From VRUE01 sp963837735 (lineage in GTDB: Bacteria; Actinomycetota; Thermoleophilia; Solirubrobacterales; 70-9), in contig CAWIOM010000013.1 in assembly GCA_963837735.1 (NCBI GenBank), positions 37,969-101,968 on the forward strand: 64,000 bases of DNA. Direction: 5' to 3'. Positions 1-8,454 of the stretch are shown piece by piece. The position numbers were made by a program, and so were the translations under genes. The notes under the pieces were generated by a model. That model ran no database searches, had not been told where the DNA came from, and worked only from the letters and a program-made list of their open reading frames with translations. How positions within the stretch are numbered: the stretch's first letter is position 1; every line of letters begins with the position of its first letter.

Positions 1-440
1 CCGTCGAAGGAGCGCAATGCGTCCCGCAGCGCCGTCGCCGCCTCGACCGAGTAGAAGGAGAAGGTCCTCTCGCCCCAGCCGGGACCGGTCAGCCCCTCGG
101 TCTCCTCGTAGAGGAGCGACGCTCCGCTGGCGACGACCAGCACGTCGTAGGAGAGCGTCGAGCCGTCGCCCAGGTGCACGGTGTCGGCGGCGGTCTCCAC
201 CCGATCGACCTCCGCCAGGCGGAACTCGATCCCGCCGCGCAGCTGCTCGCGGCGCGAGCGGACGATCGCCTCCGGCTCCTCGAGGCCGAAGGGCACGAAG
301 AGCAGCCCGGGCTGGTAGACGTGCCGGTCGTCGCGGTCGACGACGGTGATCTGGGCGGCATCGCCGTAGAGCCTGCGCAGGCGGTTGGCGACGAGCGTTC
401 CGCCAGTCCCGGCGCCGATCACGACGATGCGGTGGCTCAT
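1..440 (-). CDS. NAD(P)/FAD-dependent oxidoreductase, N-terminal part (truncated by window edge)
   Basis: The reading frame starts at an ATG at 440 and runs off the left edge, so only about the first 146 residues are visible. The protein opens with a strand and a dinucleotide-binding loop (HRIVVIGAGTGGTLVANRL), followed by a second acidic strand end (VVDRDDRHVYQPGLLFVPFG) and a later YDVLVVASGASL strand. This layout is typical of the sulfide:quinone oxidoreductase / type II NADH dehydrogenase-like flavoprotein superfamily. The start overlaps the stop of the upstream AhpD-like gene as ATGA, so the two are translationally coupled. The electron acceptor and exact family cannot be decided without the C-terminal half. 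Confidence 0.8.
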   Translation of the reverse strand, partial: MSHRIVVIGAGTGGTLVANRLRRLYGDAAQITVVDRDDRHVYQPGLLFVPFGLEEPEAIVRSRREQLRGGIEFRLAEVDRVETAADTVHLGDGSTLSYDVLVVASGASLLYEETEGLTGPGWGERTFSFYSVEAATALRDALRSFD

Positions 441-949
441 GGCACCGACGATCGGGGCTCGGCGGGCCGCGAGAGGCCCAGACGACCCAGCAGCCCCTCG
501 AAGGTGTTCGAGGAAAGGTTGGCGAGGGCCATCGCGCGGGCCACCGCATCGACGGCAGCCAGTTCGCCGGGCGTCAGCCGATCGCTTGCGCGGGCGGCCA
601 GATCTGCGGCGACCGGCTCGCGAAAGCGCGCCTCGGCAAGCGCCGCCGCGTAGGCCACCGCCACGCGGCTGCGTTCGTCGAGATCCTCCAGATCGCCCAG
701 GCCGATGGCCCGCAGGTCCTCGGCGCTGACACCGGCGCGGCCCGCCCAGCGCTCGTGCACGAAGGTGCAGCCGCGGCAGGCGTTCACGTGGCTCACGGCG
801 ACCATGACCCGCTCTCGCAGGGCCGGATCGAGACCGCGGCCGGAATAGGCGCCGGCGAGCGGGCGGGCCCGCCGGGCGACACCGACGACGTCGCGGACGA
901 CGTCGCCCGGCGATGCGAAGGTGCGCGGCGATCGACGGGGAACGGCCAT
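437..949 (-). CDS. AhpD-like carboxymuconolactone decarboxylase family protein
   Basis: This 170-residue protein carries the AhpD-type redox motif: NACRGCTFVHE contains the CxxC pair and the following His of the peroxidase-partner fold. The surrounding helices (DPALRERVMVAVSHVNAC before it, and DERSRVAVAYAAALAE after it) match the all-helical carboxymuconolactone decarboxylase domain. Members act as alkylhydroperoxidase partners or in small-molecule decarboxylation; CxxC favours a redox role. It is the first gene of a two-gene operon with the downstream flavoprotein (4-base ATGA overlap), which suggests that the flavoprotein could be its electron donor. That pairing is inference. Confidence 0.8.
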   Translation of the reverse strand: MAVPRRSPRTFASPGDVVRDVVGVARRARPLAGAYSGRGLDPALRERVMVAVSHVNACRGCTFVHERWAGRAGVSAEDLRAIGLGDLEDLDERSRVAVAYAAALAEARFREPVAADLAARASDRLTPGELAAVDAVARAMALANLSSNTFEGLLGRLGLSRPAEPRSSVP

Positions 950-1534
950 GGTCAGACCCTAGCGGTCGCCGAGACCCGGCCGGCAGGCAAAGCTCGCGTC
1001 CCGTAACCCTCGCCGCAGCTTGGGCGGGTGTCTCGGCGGCGATTGCTCGCCGGGTGACCCCGCGGAAGGTCCGACAACGAGATTTGCACCCGCTGAATCG
1101 GCCAACTGCGTTCCAATTGGATCCGCCAGAAATCAACAGGCCAGGCGGGCTTTTCATCCGACCTGGTGGGTTGGCGATCTCATGACCCCAAGGTCGAGGG
1201 TTGGAAATCCCCCCTTCGATCGGAGCACCAATTACGGCGGGCGCTACCCTACCGCGAGCGTCGTACACCCTCCGTACATGGCGTTGGGAAATCGCGTCTA
1301 GCGGCCACGGACGGCCTCACGCACCCGGCTCCCGGATTCTGCTTGGCATCGGGCGATATGTCCAAGGATTCTTACCCAACCGCGGACACCATTCCGGTGC
1401 TTTCCTGCGCTCGTAATGAAGGGGTCCCCGGTTCAAATCCGGGCGTCGGCTTTCGAAACGCAGCCCGTTCGGCCAGTGAAAATCCCGCAAAGAAGTTGCG
1501 GCTTGAAAGCAACCGGCATACACTAATTTCTCGT
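950..1534. other. gene-free stretch with tRNA-like debris
   Basis: This 585-base stretch separates the divergent AhpD-like and GEVED genes and has no convincing reading frame. It is visibly less GC-rich than its surroundings. It contains the 3' half of a tRNA at 1410-1451. A second, much more degenerate tRNA-like piece lies around 1143-1216: it has a CTCATGA loop, an AGGTC variable region and a T-arm with an eight-base loop. No complete RNA gene can be folded from either. Promoters for the flanking genes must lie here but none stands out. Confidence 0.6.
1410..1451 (+). pseudogene. 3' half of a tRNA-Thr(CGT)-like gene
   Basis: The segment begins exactly at an anticodon loop (CTCGTAA, anticodon CGT). 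It continues with a 3' anticodon strand (TGAAG), a GGGTC variable region, a perfect T-arm (CCCGG TTCAAAT CCGGG) and an acceptor strand (CGTCGGC). The matching 5' half is missing: the upstream bases do not pair with TGAAG or with the acceptor strand. A tRNA cut at the anticodon loop is what remains at one end of an element that integrated into a tRNA gene, or it may be simple decay. It does not look functional. Confidence 0.55.
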
Positions 1535-3873
1535 ATGGGTCGTTGGGGGATCCTTTGTGCGGTTGCTATCGCGGCGCTCTTGGCGGTCGTGCCACTCGCC
1601 GTCCGCCGCAGGCGGCCCTACCGATTTCGGCGACGCCCCCGACGGCGCCAAGGCCGGCTACGCGAGCAGTCCGGGCGTCGTCGGCCACTTCCCCTCCAAG
1701 CTTGCCGGCGGCGGCCCGCGCCATGCGGGCATCGGCGCCCTGCGCCTCGGGCCGACGACCACCGGCGAGACGGACTCCAGGCAGGTCGACCGAGATCGGG
1801 ATGACGGCGTCGGCCTCGCCGCGCCGAAGCCCTGCAAGACGGCGACCCTGACGACCGCGATCAAGGGCAGCCCGACCGTTGCGGCCGGCAAATTCGTCTA
1901 CGTCAACGCCTGGTTCGACTGGAACCGGGACGGCGACTGGGCGGACCTGGCGAGCGACGGCTGCGCTTCGGAGTGGGGCGTCCGCAACCTGCCGGTCCCG
2001 GCGTCCTCGATCGGCTCGGTGACGATGTTGCCGATCAAGATCGCCACCGGCAGGCAGGTCAAGGAATTCTGGTACCGGGTCACGATCACCCTCGACGAGG
2101 TCCAGATCGACCCGAGCGGGCGCGGGCGCTCGGTGCCCTATCTGTACGGCGAGACCGAGGACTACCTCCAGCAGCCGGGCGGCGGCATATGGCTCGGCTC
2201 GCCACCCGAAGAAACCGAAAAAGAAAAAGAAGAACGCGAAGAACGGGAAGAAGAAGAAACCGAAGCGAACGAAAGGTTCAGCGTCCGCTGCGTTCCCGGG
2301 GTGCGGGTCATCCCGCACGGCGGCAGCACGACCTTCTCCTTCCAGTTCGTCGAGGCGAAGCGCAAGGGCAAGGGCAAGGGGAAGGGGCCGATCTTCGGAG
2401 AATTTCCCGGGGGGCGCCAGGGAAAGGGATTCGAGATCAAGGTGCTGCCCTCACCCAACCAGGGTGGGGTGCCACGCGGCCTCGTCCGGGCGAGAGCATT
2501 CCGCTTCAAGAGCAAGGACGTCGATCTGCCGACGCGCATGCAGACCGTGAACGTGGGGGTCACCTTCTCCCGCGGCAAGGTCACCCGGAAGGTCACCTGC
2601 AAGGTGATCATCGTCCACGCGGGCAAGAGCGAGAAGAAGAAAAAGGGCGGGAAGAGGGGCAAAGGCAAGGGCAAGAGCGGACAGGTCAAGCCCCCGAAGA
2701 TCCCGCCGCTGAAATGCGAAGGCGGCTGCGGCGGGGCGCCGACCCCGGCGCCGCCGGCCAAGGGGACGACGCTGACCGATTACGACCTCCACCCGGACGG
2801 GACGGCGCGCGTCCACGTGACGCCGACCGACCCCCTCGAAGGCCTGACGATCCCCCTGCTGCCGCCCAATCCGGTCCCCGTGGACCCGCCGAAGGTGATC
2901 GGCGGGCAGCGGCCCGATCGAATGCGAACTGATCCCGCTCGAACTGAAAGGCGGGCCTGCCGCCGAGCATTGCCGCCTGATCCCGCCGGGCCCGCCGGAA
3001 ATCGACTCCTTCTTCGACATCTTCTATGACGTCTCGCTGAGGGGGCAGATCTCCGGCACCCTCGACAGGGCCGATGGGACGCCCGTGGAGAGCTTCACGG
3101 CGCCGCCCGCCCCCCCACCGCCCCTGCCGCAGCCGATCGACGAAGGGGGGCTGCCGCCCGCTCCTTCGGCCACCGGCTCGGGCACTCTCACCCCCGGAAG
3201 CGCGAACGCAAACGCCGTCGACTTCGACGTCGAATTCGCCGTCCAGAACACGACGTTGACCCGGTTCCTGATCCAGGTGCCGATGTCGATGAAAGTGGTC
3301 AGCGGCGGTGCCTCGGGCTTCACCTGCGCGGTCATCGACTTCAAAGTGGGCGTTGAACGCGCGATCGAATGCGAAGGCGCGATTGAAAGCGGCCAATCGA
3401 TCCAGGGGGGCTTCGAGCTCAACGGCCCGCGACCGAGCCAGCTGACGAACAGCACCAAACTGTTCGGCTTCGCCGGCGAAAGCGAGGAATACGGCCCCTT
3501 CGACCTCAATCAGGCGCCCAACCCAAGCGGCTCCGGCATGTTCAGCGGCGCCGGTAACACGAGGAACTTCACGGTGACGCTCAATGCCTTCGCCGCCCTC
3601 GACGAATTCCTGCTCGACTTCCCGGAAGGCGTCCAGGTCCAGAGCGGCTCCGTCAGCGCCCCGGCCGCCACGTTCAACTGCGTGAAAGCGATGACCACCG
3701 AAGCCGACAACGGCCTCAAATGCAGCGGCAGCGTGGTCAGCGGCCAGCAGATCCAGGGCAGCTTCCAGACGGCGGCCGCCCAGGCCCCGGGAACCCTGGC
3801 GGCGACGGAACTGTTCGGCGACGGCCCCGCCTCCCCCCTGATCGGGCCGTTCTCGATCTCCGAAGGCCCCTAG
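1535..3873 (+). CDS. secreted GEVED-domain surface protein (two frameshifts)
   Basis: The ATG at 1535 opens a classic signal peptide. After one extra base near 1600 the frame continues as ASAAGGPTDFGDAPDG, so repair creates an ideal cleavage site. Residues about 30-210 form a GEVED domain, with DFGDAPDG at its start, NAWFDWNRDGDW in the middle and the diagnostic YGETEDY at its end. A Glu/Lys-rich linker encoded near 2205-2280 and basic GKGKGK tracts follow. A second extra base lies near 2905 in a GGG run. The C-terminus (about 3211-3510 and 3540-3870) holds two copies of one beta-rich domain, sharing IESGQSIQG and VVSGQQIQG. GEVED proteins are secreted and adhesin-like; no enzymatic role is visible. 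Confidence 0.7.
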
Positions 3874-3905
3874 CACCCCCGGAATCGGGACGGCCCGGGA
3901 AACAG

Positions 3906-3992
3906 CGGAGGGGGTGGGATTCGAACCCACGAGCGCCTTGCGACGCCAACAGTTTTCGAGACTGCCCCGTTCAACCACTCCGGCACCCCTCC
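3906..3992 (-). tRNA. tRNA-Ser(CGA)
   Basis: Read on the minus strand, an 87-base cloverleaf is visible. The acceptor strands are GGAGGGG and CCCCTCC, with discriminator G. The D-arm contains GAGTGGTTGAAC. The anticodon stem GCAGT/ACTGT encloses the loop CTCGAAA with anticodon CGA. A long variable arm typical of serine tRNAs is present, and the T-arm contains GGGTTCGAATCCC. CCA is not encoded. The anticodon reads UCG serine codons. Confidence 0.95.
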
Positions 3993-4128
3993 GGGATATC
4001 TCGGCAGCTGATGCTAGCGAATGCGCCGCAGACCGCGCAGCAGAGCGCCGCGCTTCGGTGCCCCGCGGCAGGCCCTCCGCCGATGACCGATTGACAGTTT
4101 GTCGATTACCACTAGCCTGGATGCCGTC

Positions 4129-4740
4129 ATGCTTCTCCGTGCGATCCCAATCGGATTGGCCTTTATGGGGGTGGCAGCCGCCTCGGCGCTGCCCGCCGGG
4201 GCGCGAACTGCCGCCTATGACAGCCTGAGCGGGGCCAGGCCGGCGGCCGCCCATGGGACTGGAAGACACGCTGTCTGCTCGAGACTCCATCGTCAGCGTC
4301 GGCGCTGCCACCAGCATCGCTCCCCGAGCGGGGGCGCCAACAGCCCGGGCGGGGATTCATCCCAAACCACAGCGCCTCCACCAACGCCCGCGCCGCTCGA
4401 CACCACGCCTCCGAAGTTCGCCGGCCTGGAAGAAGCCTTCGCCTGCACCCCCGGGCCGCAACGACCCGGGCAGACCACTCCCGTCATGTTGACCTGGCAG
4501 GCGGCGAGCGACGAAATCACGCCGGCCTCGCTGATCGTCTACGACATCTACATGTCAATGAGGCAAGGTGGCGGGGACTTCTCGGCGCCGACCTGGACCG
4601 CACCTCCGGGCGCGACCGCCTTCGAGACGCCCGGCCTGCCCTCGCACGGAACCTTCTACTTTGTGGTGCGGGCCCGCGATCAGGCGGGCAACGAGGACGC
4701 CAACACGGTCGAGCGCCAGGGCGTCGATCCCTGCCTCTGA
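4129..4740 (+). CDS. secreted protein with fibronectin type III-like domain
   Basis: The ATG at 4129 gives MLLRAIPIGLAFMG followed by an Ala-rich stretch ending ALPAGA, a good signal peptide; this start was preferred over the longer frame from 4099 for that reason. The C-terminal 110 residues look like one FnIII-type beta-sandwich: PVMLTWQAASDE, YDIYMS, a THGTFYFVVRARDQAGN-like strand pair, and a final Cys. Family knowledge suggests extracellular binding. Residues about 45-75 (near 4255-4350) have an unnatural Arg/His/Cys composition, so a pair of compensating frame errors may lie there. Its partner is unknown. Confidence 0.6.
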   Translation: MLLRAIPIGLAFMGVAAASALPAGARTAAYDSLSGARPAAAHGTGRHAVCSRLHRQRRRCHQHRSPSGGANSPGGDSSQTTAPPPTPAPLDTTPPKFAGLEEAFACTPGPQRPGQTTPVMLTWQAASDEITPASLIVYDIYMSMRQGGGDFSAPTWTAPPGATAFETPGLPSHGTFYFVVRARDQAGNEDANTVERQGVDPCL

Positions 4741-4818
4741 GACTCTCGCGCTCGAGGTGGTCGGCAAGCATCGCCGCCGCCTCATCCTCGTTTGCCCGGC
4801 CAGATCGCGAAGCAGGGC

Positions 4819-5517
4819 TCAGCGCCGGAAGTCCCAGCGGAAAAGGAGATCGATGCCGGCCATCGTGTAGCCGTCGACCCGCGGTTCGCCGACTCCCGTC
4901 CGCGGGTACCAGCCGTTGACCAGCGGCGCCCCGGGGGCGATGTTTCCGACCGCATCGGTCAGGTGCAGCGGCAAAGTCCCGGGGCCGACGGCACTGAGCG
5001 CGACGCCGTCGGTGGAATGGATGCGGTTCTGGATCGCCTTGCTACGGACGTCGAAGACGGGGACGTTGGCCTTGAGCGTGGTAACGGCGTTCGCCTTCGG
5101 GCGAAAGGCCCGGCCGACGTAGCGGGCCGTACAGCAGGTGTAGGTGCCCGGCAGGTCGGTGCCGTCGATCGTGCTTACGCGGCTGGAGCCGGTCAGGATC
5201 GTCAGTCGCAGTCTCGCCGGGTTGGGGCCCGACTTCACCTGGATGCGCTTGATCCGGCCACTCGCCGGCACGAGGGAGGTCGGCTTCAGCGAGTTGACGT
5301 AGCCGCCGTGGCGGTAGGTGCAGGAGCGCTGGTTGGTCGGCGCCAGTTCGACCCCACCGATCGGGCCGAGGATCAGCGCCGACTCGCAGCCGTAGGCCGC
5401 GTTGGCCGCGCCCCTCATCGAGCTGCCAAACCAGGTGGCCGAGGCGAGAGGCGCGAACGTCAGCGCGACAGAGGTGACGAGGATCGCCGCGAGCACGGCG
5501 GGACGATGGACGAGCAT
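4819..5517 (-). CDS. secreted protein of unknown function
   Basis: This 232-residue protein starts with a clear signal peptide (LAAILVTSVALTFAPLASA). The mature part is beta-rich with several Cys (YGCESAL, QRSCTYRHGG, GTYTCCTARYVG) and contains RIQVKSGPNPARLRLTILTG. I do not recognise a named domain; the composition resembles small extracellular jelly-roll proteins. It ends convergently with the FnIII-like gene and starts divergently from the glycan synthase at 5596. No function can be assigned. Confidence 0.65.
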   Translation of the reverse strand: MLVHRPAVLAAILVTSVALTFAPLASATWFGSSMRGAANAAYGCESALILGPIGGVELAPTNQRSCTYRHGGYVNSLKPTSLVPASGRIKRIQVKSGPNPARLRLTILTGSSRVSTIDGTDLPGTYTCCTARYVGRAFRPKANAVTTLKANVPVFDVRSKAIQNRIHSTDGVALSAVGPGTLPLHLTDAVGNIAPGAPLVNGWYPRTGVGEPRVDGYTMAGIDLLFRWDFRR

Positions 5518-5595
5518 GGCGGATCCCCGATCCTAGCGAGGGCGGGATCAATCGCATGGCTCAAGCAGCGGCGCCGGGATACCGACCAGATATGT

Positions 5596-7536
5596 GTGGG
5601 CCAGGCCGAGCAGACCCGATTCGGGCGATTCTTCGATCGCCGGCCCCTGCTCCTGCGCGGAGTGGCCCTGGCCGCCCTGCTGTGGGGGCTCGGCTATCTC
5701 GTCTGGCGGATCGGCTGGAGCGCCGAAGGGGCGAGCCCTCTTGCCTTCGGGATGCTGCTGGCGACAGAGATCTACGGCATCTGGGCGCTGGCGACCCTGA
5801 CCTGGTTCTCCTGGTCACGCCGGCCCGCCGAGCGCCCCCCGGCGACCCCGGGACACGCCGTCGACGTCTACGTCTGCACCTACGACGAGCCCGCCGAGGT
5901 CGTCGCCGCCACCCTGGCCGGCTGCCGCGCGCTCACCTACCCCCACACGACCTGGCTGCTCGACGACGGCCGCCGGCCGCAGATGCGGGAGCTGGCGGAG
6001 CTGGCCGGCGCCGGCTACCTGACCCGCCCCGACAACTCGCACGCGAAGGCCGGCAACATCAACGCCGCCCTGCCGCGCACCGCCGGCGACCTGGTCCTGA
6101 TGCTCGACGCCGATCACGTGCCGATGCCCGACGCGCTGGACGCGCTGGTCGGCTACTTCGACGACGAGGAGATCGGCCTCGTGCAGAGCCCGCACGACTT
6201 CTTCAACCACGACTCGGTCCAGCACTACGTCGTCGGCCGCCACGAGCAGTCGCTCTTCTACCGCGTCATCTGTCCCGGCAAGGACCGCCACGGCGCCGCC
6301 TACTGGTGCGGCTCCGCCGCGCTGATCCGCCGGGCGACGCTGCTCGAGATCGACGGGGTCGCCACGGAGACGATCGCCGAGGACTTCCACACGACCATCC
6401 GCATGCAACGGCACGGCTGGCAAACCCGCTACCACGACGAGGTGCTCGTCCAGGGCCTTGCCCCGCACGACCTCGACGGCTACCTCCTGCAGCGCGACCG
6501 CTGGGCGCGCGGCAACCTCGCCGTCTTCACCCTGCCGGAGTCCCCCCTGCGGGCGAGCGAGCTGCGCCCCCTCCAACGCCTCTCCTACTTCGCCAGCCTC
6601 GCCGCCTACCTGGCGCCGCCGATGCGCCTGCTCCTGCTGCTGACGCTGGCGCTCGTGCTCTGGACGGGGGCTCTGCCGATGAAGATCAGCGTCGTCGCCC
6701 TGGCGACCCTCTGGCTGCCGTATCTGGTCCTCAACCTCGGCGCCGGTGGCGCGCTCTCGCGCGGATTCATGCGGATCGGCGAGACCGCCCATTACGAGCT
6801 GCTGACGATGGAGATCTACACCCGCGCCCTGCGCTGCATCCTCCGGCCCGGCCACACCGCCTTCAAGGTGACCCCGAAGCAGGGCAGCGACGGCGGCGGC
6901 CTTGGCGCCCTGCGGCGGCTGCACCTGGTCCTCCTCTGCGCCGTGCTGCTCGCCGGCGGCACCGTCCTGCGCCTGCTCGACCTGGTCGGCGCCGGCCCGC
7001 TCCCGGACCTGCCCGGGATCGCGATGGTGATCGTCCCCCTGCTCGGCCTCTTCGAGCTGAGGCGGGTGCTGAAGACGCTGCTGGCGGTCAGCCGGCGCCG
7101 GCAGCGGCGCCTCGTCTACCGCTTCGAGGGGGACGCGCCGGCCGACCTCTACTCGCCCCAGGGCCACGTCGGCGGCAGGCTGATCGACGCCAGCGCCGCC
7201 GGGGTCGGCCTGGTCACCGAGGCGCCGCTCGAGATCGGCGCCCGCCCCGCCGTCCTCCTCGAGCTGCTCGACGCAGCGCAGCGGCCGCACGAAGTCGCCG
7301 TGCAGGTCGAGATCCGCTCCTGCCGGGCGAGCGACCACGGCTATCTGGTCGGAGCGACGATCGTCGACATCGACCCCGAGTCCCGCATGTGGCTGATGGA
7401 GTGGTGCTATGTCGTCTGCAGCCACGAGCGACTGCGCGGCCATCGCCCGTCGGCGCGCGCCTCCGAGCGGGAGCCGATCGTCATCCGCCTGCCCGACGAG
7501 CAGCCCGTGCCGGTGCCGCTGGCCCTCGCCGCCTGA
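5596..7536 (+). CDS. GT2 cellulose-synthase-like glycosyltransferase with C-terminal PilZ domain
   Basis: The protein polymerises sugar from a nucleotide-sugar at the membrane. Two helices at the N-terminus precede a GT2 domain with VYVCTYDEP (about residue 90), HAKAGNINAAL, LMLDADH (DxD, about 170), AEDFHT (about 260) and QRDRWARG (QxxRW, about 300). Further helices follow. A PilZ domain from about residue 500 has RRRQRRLVYR and DASAAG, the RxxxR and DxSxxG c-di-GMP signature. This is BcsA architecture, so synthesis is probably switched on by c-di-GMP. No BcsB, BcsZ or export partner lies nearby, so the polymer is unknown. GTG 5596 is the only usual start before the first helix, and no clear ribosome site precedes it. 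Confidence 0.85.
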   Translation: MGQAEQTRFGRFFDRRPLLLRGVALAALLWGLGYLVWRIGWSAEGASPLAFGMLLATEIYGIWALATLTWFSWSRRPAERPPATPGHAVDVYVCTYDEPAEVVAATLAGCRALTYPHTTWLLDDGRRPQMRELAELAGAGYLTRPDNSHAKAGNINAALPRTAGDLVLMLDADHVPMPDALDALVGYFDDEEIGLVQSPHDFFNHDSVQHYVVGRHEQSLFYRVICPGKDRHGAAYWCGSAALIRRATLLEIDGVATETIAEDFHTTIRMQRHGWQTRYHDEVLVQGLAPHDLDGYLLQRDRWARGNLAVFTLPESPLRASELRPLQRLSYFASLAAYLAPPMRLLLLLTLALVLWTGALPMKISVVALATLWLPYLVLNLGAGGALSRGFMRIGETAHYELLTMEIYTRALRCILRPGHTAFKVTPKQGSDGGGLGALRRLHLVLLCAVLLAGGTVLRLLDLVGAGPLPDLPGIAMVIVPLLGLFELRRVLKTLLAVSRRRQRRLVYRFEGDAPADLYSPQGHVGGRLIDASAAGVGLVTEAPLEIGARPAVLLELLDAAQRPHEVAVQVEIRSCRASDHGYLVGATIVDIDPESRMWLMEWCYVVCSHERLRGHRPSARASEREPIVIRLPDEQPVPVPLALAA

Positions 7537-7589
7537 GCCTCGCGATCGACTCCGACAACGTCGCCGCCTACCGGGCCCACTCGAAGGCG

Positions 7590-7748
7590 ATGGCGCACGG
7601 CACGCCGATCGCCGAAGCCGCGATCGACGGCTTCAGCGATTGGCAGGTCGTCGAGGCGATCGAGCGGATGTGGTCGGTGGGGACCCAGATCGAGCAGGAG
7701 GCCGGCGACGAACTGCCGGCGCAGCCCGCCCGCTCTCCTCGGCGCTGA
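7590..7748 (+). CDS. possible small protein downstream of the glycan synthase
   Basis: A 52-residue frame starts at an ATG 53 bases after the GT2-PilZ gene. Its composition is protein-like (AIDGFSDWQVVEAIERMW, then an acidic helix), unlike a shadow frame. The open frame extends upstream of the ATG into the end of the synthase without a better start, so an indel near 7530 could have detached it from something longer. I recognise no family, and it may be spurious. Confidence 0.3.
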   Translation: MAHGTPIAEAAIDGFSDWQVVEAIERMWSVGTQIEQEAGDELPAQPARSPRR

Positions 7749-7771
7749 GCGACGCGCTCGGGCCGCTGAAG

Positions 7772-7861
7772 CGGAGAGGGTGGGATTCGAACCCACGAGG
7801 CGGGTTAACCCCGCCCACGCGATTTCCAATCGCGCTCCTTAAGCCACTCGGACACCTCTCC
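7772..7861 (-). tRNA. tRNA-Ser(GGA)
   Basis: On the minus strand a 90-base serine tRNA can be folded. The acceptor strands are GGAGAGG and CCTCTCC with discriminator G. The D-arm contains GAGTGGCTTAAG. The anticodon stem CGCGA/TCGCG encloses the loop TTGGAAA (anticodon GGA). A long variable arm and a T-arm with GGGTTCGAATCCC complete it. CCA is not encoded. It reads UCU/UCC codons. Confidence 0.95.
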
Positions 7862-7882
7862 GGGTCTGCACAGGGTATTGGC

Positions 7883-8356
7883 TCACCCGCCGCGGCGGGC
7901 GGCGAAGAACTCGCGCAGGAGCTCCGCGCAGGGCTCGGCGAGCAGGCCGGCGGCGACCTGCGGGCGATGGTTGAGAGCCGGCTCGCCGAGCACGTCGAGG
8001 ACGCTGCCGGCGGCGCCCGCCTTCGGGTCCGACGCCCCGTAGACGACGGTCGGGATGCGGGCGAGGACGATCGCCCCGGCGCACATCGCGCAGGGCTCGA
8101 GGGTCACGTAGAGGGTGGTGCCGGGCAGGCGCCAGCCGCCCAGCGCCGCGGCCGCCTCGCGGATCGCGAGCAGCTCGGCGTGAGCGGTGGGGTCGCCGCG
8201 CAGCTCGCGCTCGTTGCCCGCCGCCCCCAGCGGCTCGCCGCCCCGGGCGATCACGGCGCCGATCGGCACGTCGCCGTGGCCGGCCGCCGCCCGCCCGCGC
8301 TCGATCGCCAGCCCCATCAGCCGCTCGTCGGTGGAATTGAATGCGCCGTTCGTCAT
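7883..8356 (-). CDS. tadA: tRNA adenosine(34) deaminase TadA
   Basis: The enzyme converts A34 to inosine in tRNA-Arg(ACG). The 157-residue length and zinc-deaminase signature fit: HAE at residues 59-61 supplies the zinc His and the catalytic Glu, and PCAMC at 88-92 supplies the two zinc Cys. DVPIGAVI and ARIPTVVYGASDPKAG are typical of the family. Guanine or cytosine deaminases share the fold, but the Pro-Cys spacing and short length favour TadA. It lies just downstream of tRNA-Ser(GGA), consistent with a translation context. Confidence 0.92.
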   Translation of the reverse strand: MTNGAFNSTDERLMGLAIERGRAAAGHGDVPIGAVIARGGEPLGAAGNERELRGDPTAHAELLAIREAAAALGGWRLPGTTLYVTLEPCAMCAGAIVLARIPTVVYGASDPKAGAAGSVLDVLGEPALNHRPQVAAGLLAEPCAELLREFFAARRGG

Positions 8357-8454
8357 CGGACCCGGGAGTATCGGGAAGCAACAACTTAGCCAGCCACCCG
8401 GTGTTAGCTGAATGCCCGCTCGAAAGCAGGGAATATGCGGGTCCGGCTGGATAG

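Noticed and set aside
1317..1523. Minus-strand 68-residue frame across the half tRNA
   Set aside because: The translation is the stereotyped false protein that arises from reading a tRNA gene in reverse; it has no start signal or family.
2686..4317. Long minus-strand frame spanning the GEVED gene end and a tRNA
   Set aside because: It runs through tRNA-Ser(CGA) and is a low-complexity shadow of the plus-strand gene.
4129..4740. A third tRNA or other RNA gene in the 4.0-4.8 kb gap
   Set aside because: No cloverleaf or T-arm consensus is present apart from the tRNA ending at 3992.
5815..7443. Long 542-residue minus-strand frame antisense to the GT2-PilZ gene
   Set aside because: It is an Asp/Val/Gln/Arg-rich shadow produced by GC-rich codons on the other strand. 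The plus-strand frame carries all catalytic motifs.
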